Origin: Amycolatopsis thermophila
Lineage (GTDB): Bacteria > Actinomycetota > Actinomycetes > Mycobacteriales > Pseudonocardiaceae
Length of the DNA: 64,000 nucleotides
Reading direction: 5' to 3'
Assembly (NCBI RefSeq): GCF_030814215.1
Contig: NZ_JAUSUT010000001.1
Coordinates: 2,108,001-2,172,000, forward strand
Positions 58,865 through 64,000 of the stretch are shown one piece after another. The position numbers and the translations under genes were made by a program. The notes under the pieces are model-generated. The model worked only from the letters and a program-made list of their open reading frames with translations, had not been told where the DNA came from and made no database searches. Each line of letters opens with the position of its first letter. The first letter of the stretch is position 1.

Positions 58865-60345
58865 CAGCCCAGTCCCGTCAGATCGAAGGACTCGCTGACC
58901 TGGTTCGCGGCCAGTCCGGTCACCTTCTTCTTCGCCACCACGACGTTCGGGTACAGGAACAACCAGTTGGCGGCCGCGTCGGCGGTGATCGTCCGAGCCA
59001 CCTCGCGCATGTCCGCGACCTGCTGCTCCGGTGTCCCGGCGTCGGCGTCCGCGATCAGCTGCCTGACCCGCGGGTTGTCGTAACCCCAGTAGTACTTGGG
59101 GTTCCCGAAGGTCGTGATGTCGCGCGCCTCCACGTGCTGCACGATCGAGGCGTCGAAGTCGTGGTCGGTGAAGACCTGCTTGAGCCACACCGCGGGGAAG
59201 TCCAGGGGCTCGATCGTCACGTGCACGCCGATGTCGGCCAGGTCGGAGGCGACCACCTGCGCGGCGGCCGTCGCGTAGGGCAGGTTCGCCACGCGCAGGG
59301 TGAACGACAGGTTGCTCTGCCCGGCCTCGGCGAGCAGGGCCTTCGCCTGCGCCGGATCGTGCGGGTAGTAGCCGGACAGGTCCTCGTACCAGGGATCGGT
59401 GGGCGGGACCATGCTGCCGAGCACCGTGCCGCGGCCGGCCCACGCGGTGTCCAGCAACGCCTTCCGGTCGACGGCCAGGATGAGCGCGCGGCGCACGCGC
59501 ACGTCGTCGAACGGGGCCTTCCGGCCGTTGAAGGACAGCACGACCTCGCCGTTCGTGGTGCCCTGCAGGACGGTGAAGCGGGTGTCGTTCTCGAACTGCG
59601 GGATCGAGTCGGGCGCGGTGATCTGCGCGATGACGTCGATGCCGTTGCTGAGCAGGGCGTTGTTCAGCGCGGTCGGATCCTTGATGTACTTGAGGATCAC
59701 GGTCTTGTAGGCCGGCGGCTTGCCCCAGTAGGCGGGGTTGGCGGCGAGCACGATCGAATCGCCGCGCCGCCGCGACTGCACGTGGTACGGCCCGGTGCCG
59801 ACGGGCGTGTTCGCCAGGTCCGCGACGCCGGTCGGGCTGAACATCGCGCCCACACGGCCGGTCATGTCGAACAGCCAGCCGTTGCTCGGTTTCTTCAGCA
59901 CCACGCGCGCGTGCAGCGGGTCGACCACCTCGACGTGGTCCACGACGTCCATCTTGGACTTGATGGAGATCGTCCAGTCGGTCTTGACCCGGTCGATCGA
60001 GAACCGCACGTCGTCGGCTGTGAACGGGGCGCCGTTGCTGAACTTCACGCCGGGCTGGAGCTGGAAGTCGTAGGTGCGCCGGTCGTCGCTGACGGTCCAG
60101 GATCGCGCCAGCAGCGGGACGATCTTGCCCGTCGGGTCGAGCTTCACCAGGCCCTCGTAGACGTTGTAGAGCAGGGCCTGGGGGATGGCGGTGCCGTCGG
60201 TGCGGGTGAAGTCGAAGTTCGCCGGCTCGGCGGTGAACCCGACCGCGAGCGTGTCCGGGCCCGAGCTGACCGAGGCCGTCGATCCGGCGGAGCAGGCCGA
60301 AACGACCAGCAGGAGTGCGAGTGCCGCGGAAATTCGGACTTTCAT
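58864..60345 (-). CDS. ABC transporter substrate-binding lipoprotein (SBP_bac_5)
   Basis: 493 residues from ATG 60345; GTG 60351 is a near-equal alternative. The signal peptide ends in VVSAC, so the protein is lipid-anchored. The SBP_bac_5 fold shows NVYEGLVKLDP, SNGAPFTADDVRFS and VRRALILAVDR. Ligands of this family are peptides, amides, nickel-chelates or glutathione-type compounds. Amidase and aldehyde dehydrogenase downstream make an amide or N-acylated amine plausible. First gene of the operon; FadR-type operator upstream. Confidence 0.88.
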   Translation of the reverse strand: MKVRISAALALLLVVSACSAGSTASVSSGPDTLAVGFTAEPANFDFTRTDGTAIPQALLYNVYEGLVKLDPTGKIVPLLARSWTVSDDRRTYDFQLQPGVKFSNGAPFTADDVRFSIDRVKTDWTISIKSKMDVVDHVEVVDPLHARVVLKKPSNGWLFDMTGRVGAMFSPTGVADLANTPVGTGPYHVQSRRRGDSIVLAANPAYWGKPPAYKTVILKYIKDPTALNNALLSNGIDVIAQITAPDSIPQFENDTRFTVLQGTTNGEVVLSFNGRKAPFDDVRVRRALILAVDRKALLDTAWAGRGTVLGSMVPPTDPWYEDLSGYYPHDPAQAKALLAEAGQSNLSFTLRVANLPYATAAAQVVASDLADIGVHVTIEPLDFPAVWLKQVFTDHDFDASIVQHVEARDITTFGNPKYYWGYDNPRVRQLIADADAGTPEQQVADMREVARTITADAAANWLFLYPNVVVAKKKVTGLAANQVSESFDLTGLG

Positions 60346-60365
60346 CCTCACCCCGAGTCAGTATG

Positions 60366-60378
60366 CTGGTCCGACCAG
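60366..60378. promoter_or_regulatory. FadR/GntR-type operator
   Basis: CTGGTC-C-GACCAG, a perfect 13-bp palindrome with the TGGTNNNACCA core typical of FadR-subfamily GntR proteins. It sits in the 75-bp gap between the transport operon and its divergent FadR-type regulator. Confidence 0.8.
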
Positions 60379-60420
60379 TAGCCTAGGTTTGCACCAGATG
60401 GGGTGAAGGTCAAGACGACG

Positions 60421-61161
60421 ATGGACTTCGAGCCGGTCAGCCCGGTCCGCGCCTACGAGCGGATCGTGGAGCAGATCGAGCGGGCCGTGCTCACCGGCCG
60501 GCTCCGGCCGGGCGAACGGCTGCCCGGGGAACGCGAGCTGATGGCCCGGTTCGGCGTCAGCCGCTCGACGATCCGGGAAGCGCTGCGCGTGCTGCAGGCG
60601 AGCGAGGTGATCCGGTCGCGTCCGGGCGATCCGCGCGGGCCGGAGATCCTGCCCGCGTCGCCGGCGACCCTGCAGAAGTCGCTGGACCGGCTGGCGCGTG
60701 CGGAGACGCTCGGGCTGGCCGAACTGGTGCAGTTCCGGATGATCCTGGAGGGTTCGGCGTACCGGCTGGCCGCAGAGCTGCGCACGGAGTCGGATCTGGC
60801 CGAGCTGCGGTCCGCGCTCGAGGCGATGACGTCCAGTTTGGACGACTACGCCACGTTCAGCCGGGCGGACGTGGCCTTCCACGAGGTGGTCGCGCGGGCG
60901 GGCCGGAACGCGCTCATCGTGGTGTGCGGCAAGGTCGTGCGGGGCGTGGTGCTGGAACTGATCGCGGGCAAGCTGGAGAACTCCTCGGACCGGCAGGCGC
61001 TGATGCGGGCCTCGGTCGCGCACCACAAGGAAGTGCTGCGCGCGGTCGAAGCCGGCGACGGGCCACTGGCGGCCAAACTCGCGCGACGCGCGCTCTACGA
61101 CTACTACGCGGAGTACGTCAGCGCGGCGGAACGGGTCGTGCTGGAGCACCTGCTGGACTGA
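60421..61161 (+). CDS. FadR-subfamily GntR regulator
   Basis: 246 residues from ATG 60421 (GTG 60403 also in frame). Winged HTH at about 10-75: LRPGERLPGERELMARFGVSRSTIREAL. The C-terminal FCD domain (about 95-235) has the metal-binding His residues in FHEVVARA and HHKEVLRAVEAGD. It is divergent from the eight-gene catabolic operon with a matching operator in between, so it very likely represses that operon until a metabolite binds. Confidence 0.88.
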   Translation: MDFEPVSPVRAYERIVEQIERAVLTGRLRPGERLPGERELMARFGVSRSTIREALRVLQASEVIRSRPGDPRGPEILPASPATLQKSLDRLARAETLGLAELVQFRMILEGSAYRLAAELRTESDLAELRSALEAMTSSLDDYATFSRADVAFHEVVARAGRNALIVVCGKVVRGVVLELIAGKLENSSDRQALMRASVAHHKEVLRAVEAGDGPLAAKLARRALYDYYAEYVSAAERVVLEHLLD

Positions 61162-61247
61162 ACGGGCTCGGGCCGTGGGAGGCGCCGGCGGCCGTGAAAA
61201 GCCGCCGGCGCGGGAGTGCCGTCGATGATCCGCTGCGAGTTCCGGGC

Positions 61248-61736
61248 CTAGTCCTCGGCGAGGAGGGCGTCGATCTGGCCCTCGGCGAGCTTCATGCCCT
61301 CCTCCATGCCCATCTCGATCATCTTCTCCAGGTGCTCGACACCGGCGAAGGAACTGACCGTCGTCATCCGGGTGCCGCCCCCGTGCGGCTCCAGGGTGAC
61401 CGTGCAGTGGATCGGCGGGATCTCGCTGGTGGGCTCGCCCCGGTCGTCGGCGAACCCGTCGTCGAACTCCAGCCGGTTCGGGGCGTCGATCGCGGTGATC
61501 TGCCACCAGCCGTGCGCCTTCGTGCCGTCCGGGCCGGTCATGAAGTACGCGGCGCGTCCGCCGACCTTGAAGTCGTGCTGTTCGAACGTCGCCGGCCAGG
61601 TCGGCGGGCCCCACCACCGCTCGAGCTTGCGCGGGTCCTCCCACACGCGCCACACGCGGTCGGGGGCGGCGCCGTACTCGGCGACGATGGTGAGGGTCAG
61701 GGCCGCGGTGTCCTTGTGCGAGCTGATGACAGTCAT
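61248..61736 (-). CDS. SRPBCC (AHSA1-type) protein
   Basis: 162 residues. Helix-grip fold signatures: AAPDRVWRVWEDPRKLERWWGP near the start and GGGTRMTTVSSF toward the end. A ligand cavity is expected; members bind hydrophobic compounds. It overlaps the ArsR gene (ATGA), the common ArsR-SRPBCC pairing, so it is controlled by that repressor. Confidence 0.88.
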   Translation of the reverse strand: MTVISSHKDTAALTLTIVAEYGAAPDRVWRVWEDPRKLERWWGPPTWPATFEQHDFKVGGRAAYFMTGPDGTKAHGWWQITAIDAPNRLEFDDGFADDRGEPTSEIPPIHCTVTLEPHGGGTRMTTVSSFAGVEHLEKMIEMGMEEGMKLAEGQIDALLAED

Positions 61737-62071
61737 GCGTCCTCCTCGGACAGGATGTCCTCGATGGCCTGGGCGCGGTGGCGCCAGATCTGTTCGTATT
61801 CGTCGAGCAGGCGGGCCGCCTTGCGCAGCACCTCGGGATTGCCGTGCACGAGCTGCTCCCTCCCGCTGCGCTGTTTGACGACCAGCGACGCCCGCGCGAG
61901 CACCGCCACGTGTTTCTGCACCGCGGCGAAACTCATGTCGTACCTGCGGGCGAGCTGCGAGATCGACTCCTCCTGCCGCAGCACCCTGGTCACGATGTCG
62001 CGCCGGGTGGCGTCGGCGAGTGCGTGGAAGATCCGGTCGATCTCCGCGTCGTCGAACTGACTTACAACCAC
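61733..62071 (-). CDS. ArsR-family repressor
   Basis: 112 residues from GTG 62071. Winged HTH: IFHALADATRRDIV, then SISQLARRYDMSFAAVQKHVAVL. No metal-binding Cys motif. The chosen start lies inside a perfect palindrome, so the transcript may be leaderless and self-repressed. A longer in-frame reading to 62158 would overlap the divergent patatin gene start and is disfavoured. Confidence 0.85.
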   Translation of the reverse strand: MVVSQFDDAEIDRIFHALADATRRDIVTRVLRQEESISQLARRYDMSFAAVQKHVAVLARASLVVKQRSGREQLVHGNPEVLRKAARLLDEYEQIWRHRAQAIEDILSEEDA

Positions 62072-62080
62072 ATGGTTGTA
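62063..62080. promoter_or_regulatory. ArsR operator overlapping its own start codon
   Basis: Perfect inverted repeat TACAACCA-CA-TGGTTGTA. The GTG start of the ArsR gene is inside it, so bound repressor would block both transcription start and translation start. Confidence 0.75.
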
Positions 62081-62156
62081 CGTTAGCGGCGAGGGGCGCC
62101 CTTGGCAACAGGTCACTCCTTGCCACCGGTGATCGACTCGTAGTACACCCGTTCGC

Positions 62157-63200
62157 ATGACGCGGACTGGGGTTGGACTCTGCCTGTCCGGCGGGGGCTA
62201 CCGGGCGATGCTGTTCCACCTCGGCGCGCTGTGGCGGATCAACGAACTGGGCTGGTTGCCGCGGCTGACGCGGATCTCCAGCGTCTCCGGCGGGTCGATC
62301 ACGGCCGGCGCGCTCGCGGTCGCGTGGCCGCGCCTGGAGTTCACCGGCGAGGTGGCGGCGAACTTCACCGACGAGGTCGTGCGGCCCGTGCGCGCGCTCG
62401 CCGGCCGGACCCTGGACGTGCCGGTGATCCTGCGCGGCCTGGCGACGCCCGGCCGCAGCACCGGGGAGGTTCTCGCGGCGGCCTACCGGAAGCACCTGTT
62501 CGGCGACGTGCTCCTGCCGGATCTCCCCGCCGGCGGACCGCATTTCGTGTTCACCGCGACCGATCTGCAGGACGGCGACCAGTGGTGGTTCTACCGCGAA
62601 CGGCAGCAGGACCCGCCCGTCCAGCTGGCGACGGCGGTGGCCGCGTCGTCGGCGTTCCCGCCGTTCCTGTCGCCGGTCGTGCTGACCACCCCGGTCCCGG
62701 GCGAGGACAGCCGGATCGAGCTGAGCGACGCCGGGGTGTTCGACAACCTCGGCCTGGACGCGGTGATCGGGCACTGCGACACCGTGCTGGTCAGCGACGC
62801 GGGCAAGCGGATGGACCGGATGCGGTCGGTTTCCCGGTCGTGGCCCGGTCAGCTGCTGCGCACGGTCGACATCATGGACAACCAGGTCCGCACCCTGCGC
62901 ACCTCGTCGCTGATCGAGTCCTATGTGGAGGGCGAGTTCCGGGGCGCGTACTGGGGCAGCTACAGCGACATCGGCAACTTCGAGGTCGCCGACGCCCTGC
63001 CCGCGCCGGTGCGGCAAACCCTCGCACTGGCCGGTTCACCCACCCGCCTGCGACGCGTGCCGGACGCGACCCAGGAAGGGCTGATCAACTGGGGCTACGC
63101 CATCTGCGACGCCGCGATGCGCCGGTGGGTGGACCGGGAAGCCAAGCCACCCCGGGACTTCCCCTACCCGGCCACGGCCGTGGGGCGGGCCGCCCGGTGA
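62157..63200 (+). CDS. Patatin-like phospholipase
   Basis: 347 residues. Ser-Asp dyad lipase: oxyanion loop LSGGGYRAM at 10-18, Ser44 in ISSVSGGS (the first Gly of GXSXG is replaced by Ser), and Asp191 in LSDAGVFDN. No signal peptide, so it acts on lipids in the cytoplasm or at the inner face of the membrane. It is divergent from the ArsR-SRPBCC pair and shares the gap containing the ArsR palindrome. Confidence 0.87.
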   Translation: MTRTGVGLCLSGGGYRAMLFHLGALWRINELGWLPRLTRISSVSGGSITAGALAVAWPRLEFTGEVAANFTDEVVRPVRALAGRTLDVPVILRGLATPGRSTGEVLAAAYRKHLFGDVLLPDLPAGGPHFVFTATDLQDGDQWWFYRERQQDPPVQLATAVAASSAFPPFLSPVVLTTPVPGEDSRIELSDAGVFDNLGLDAVIGHCDTVLVSDAGKRMDRMRSVSRSWPGQLLRTVDIMDNQVRTLRTSSLIESYVEGEFRGAYWGSYSDIGNFEVADALPAPVRQTLALAGSPTRLRRVPDATQEGLINWGYAICDAAMRRWVDREAKPPRDFPYPATAVGRAAR

Positions 63201-63204
63201 CCGC

Positions 63205-63235
63205 TTGACCTCCACTTAACTGGAGGTTCTACCGT
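63205..63235 (+). promoter_or_regulatory. SoxR/MerR-like promoter of the PPOX gene
   Basis: TTGACC (-35, 63205-63210) and TACCGT (-10, 63230-63235) are 19 bp apart. That long spacer is typical of MerR-family activated promoters. An inverted repeat with arms ACCTCCA (63208-63214) and TGGAGGT (63221-63227) lies between them, much like SoxR boxes. No MerR gene is adjacent. Confidence 0.7.
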
Positions 63236-63241
63236 CGTGCC

Positions 63242-63664
63242 ATGGTCTTCACCGAGCGCGAGCGCGCTTATCTCGAAAGCCAGCGCCTCGGGCGCATGGG
63301 CACCGTGGACGCGAAGGGGCGCCCGCAGGTCCGGCCGGTGGGCTTCCAGCTCAACCAGGACGGCACCATCGACATCGGCGGCCCGAACCTCAGCAAGAGC
63401 CAGAAGTGGCGCAACCTCGAGACGAACCCCGAGGTCTCGTTCGTCGTGGACGACATGACCCCGGACGAGCCCGGCGCGGTCAAGCCCGGCTGGGGGCGCG
63501 GCATCGAGATCCGCGGCACGGCCGAACTGCTGACCGACCACGAACCGCCGTCGTACGGCGGCGCGTGGTTCAGCCGGGAGGTGATCCGGATCCACCCGCA
63601 CGTCGTGCACGCCTGGCACCTGGATCCGGACCAGCTCACGCGCCGCGCTCAGGTCAGTGCCTGA
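63242..63664 (+). CDS. PPOX-class F420/FMN-dependent oxidoreductase
   Basis: 140 residues. Split-barrel flavin/F420-binding fold: RLGRMGTVDAKGRPQVRPVG and KSQKWRNLETNPEVSFVVDD. Short PPOX proteins of this type in actinomycetes usually use F420. ATG 63242 lies seven bases after the -10 box, so the mRNA is leaderless. Its end overlaps the convergent PLP enzyme gene by 16 bp. Confidence 0.85.
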   Translation: MVFTERERAYLESQRLGRMGTVDAKGRPQVRPVGFQLNQDGTIDIGGPNLSKSQKWRNLETNPEVSFVVDDMTPDEPGAVKPGWGRGIEIRGTAELLTDHEPPSYGGAWFSREVIRIHPHVVHAWHLDPDQLTRRAQVSA

Positions 63665-64000
63665 GACAGGTCCCGCCAGAGGTCCTCGGGGTCTTCCAGG
63701 CCGACGCTGAAGCGCACCAGGCCGGCCGGCACGTGCGCGTCGCCAGGCCACATCGCGCGGCGTTCGACGATGCTCTCCACCCCGCCGAGGCTCGTCGCGT
63801 GCCGGATCAGCCGCAGCGCGCCGCACAGCCGGTCCGCCGCCTCGGCGTCCGCCAGTTCGAAGGCGATCATGGTGCCCTGGCCGGGGTAGCGGACCCGCGT
63901 CACCGCGGGGTGCGCGCCGAGCCGCTCCGCCAGCTGGGCCGCCGTCCGGGACTGCTCGGCCAGCCGCACCGGCAACGTGCGCAGCCCGCGCAGCGCGAGC
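63649..64000 (-). CDS. Cys/Met-metabolism PLP enzyme, C-terminal part
   Basis: Only the last 117 or so codons are in the window; the gene continues beyond 64000. The visible part, ALRGLRTLPVRL then SLGGVESIVERRA and PAGLVRFSVGLEDPEDLW, is the C-terminal domain of cystathionine gamma-synthase / gamma-lyase type enzymes. The substrate-binding Arg is in LVRFSVG. The exact reaction cannot be told from this fragment. Confidence 0.85.
   Translation of the reverse strand, partial: LALRGLRTLPVRLAEQSRTAAQLAERLGAHPAVTRVRYPGQGTMIAFELADAEAADRLCGALRLIRHATSLGGVESIVERRAMWPGDAHVPAGLVRFSVGLEDPEDLWRDLSQALT

Overview
The window is very GC-rich, densely packed with genes and full of 1-4 nt stop/start overlaps. 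It reads as chromosomal DNA of a filamentous actinomycete. The tandem DUF3558-type lipoproteins, an MmyB-type regulator, a TM0106-type nuclease, an F420-type PPOX enzyme and several apparently leaderless genes (a TANNNT box 6-7 nt before the start codon) point to the Pseudonocardiaceae, perhaps Amycolatopsis. That placement is inference from protein style, not a database match. I saw no rRNA, tRNA, CRISPR array, insertion sequence or prophage.

Left part (1-14,700) is cell-surface biology. Five DUF3558-like lipoprotein genes lie in tandem, with a translationally coupled small helical protein present once intact and once as a deleted, frameshifted remnant (1-3,567). Next come two paralogous single-pass membrane proteins with Pro/Gln-rich linkers (3,662-5,251 and 7,038-8,249) around a GT-C type membrane glycosyltransferase (5,248-6,882). 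The second paralog leads a tightly overlapping operon: a methyltransferase / kinase-like / methyltransferase fusion, a GT4 glycosyltransferase with an N-terminal extension, a coiled-coil protein and a two-domain glycosyltransferase. This parts list resembles a WbdD-type system that caps and measures surface-glycan chains, and it is the most interesting locus here. A UDP-sugar dehydrogenase follows at 20,276-21,580.

Middle part (14,600-33,700) holds a two-component system, an MmyB-type regulator divergent from a 14-TM exporter with a three-copy operator between them, a sigma factor overlapping a double VOC protein, an SDR, an erythromycin-esterase-like gene divergent from a tandem-HTH MerR regulator, a RecB-like nuclease, a decayed DUF1989/NCS1 locus, a complete OpuC/Osm-type betaine ABC transporter (four genes), and a YcnI-CopC-CopD copper operon.

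Right part (33,700-64,000) holds an HTH-TPR regulator with an APH-like kinase and divergent small proteins, a GPH symporter/beta-glucosidase pair with a TetR regulator, a TetR-controlled oxidoreductase with two palindromic operators, a deaminase/aldolase-like enzyme, a sugar-lactone oxidase, a frameshifted Ser/Thr kinase, a pair of CitE-like lyases, and an eight-gene operon (peptide-type ABC transporter, aldehyde dehydrogenase, SDR, amidase) divergent from a FadR-type regulator with a matching operator. The window ends with an ArsR-SRPBCC pair, a patatin, a PPOX enzyme under a SoxR/MerR-like promoter, and the 3' end of a Cys/Met-metabolism PLP enzyme.
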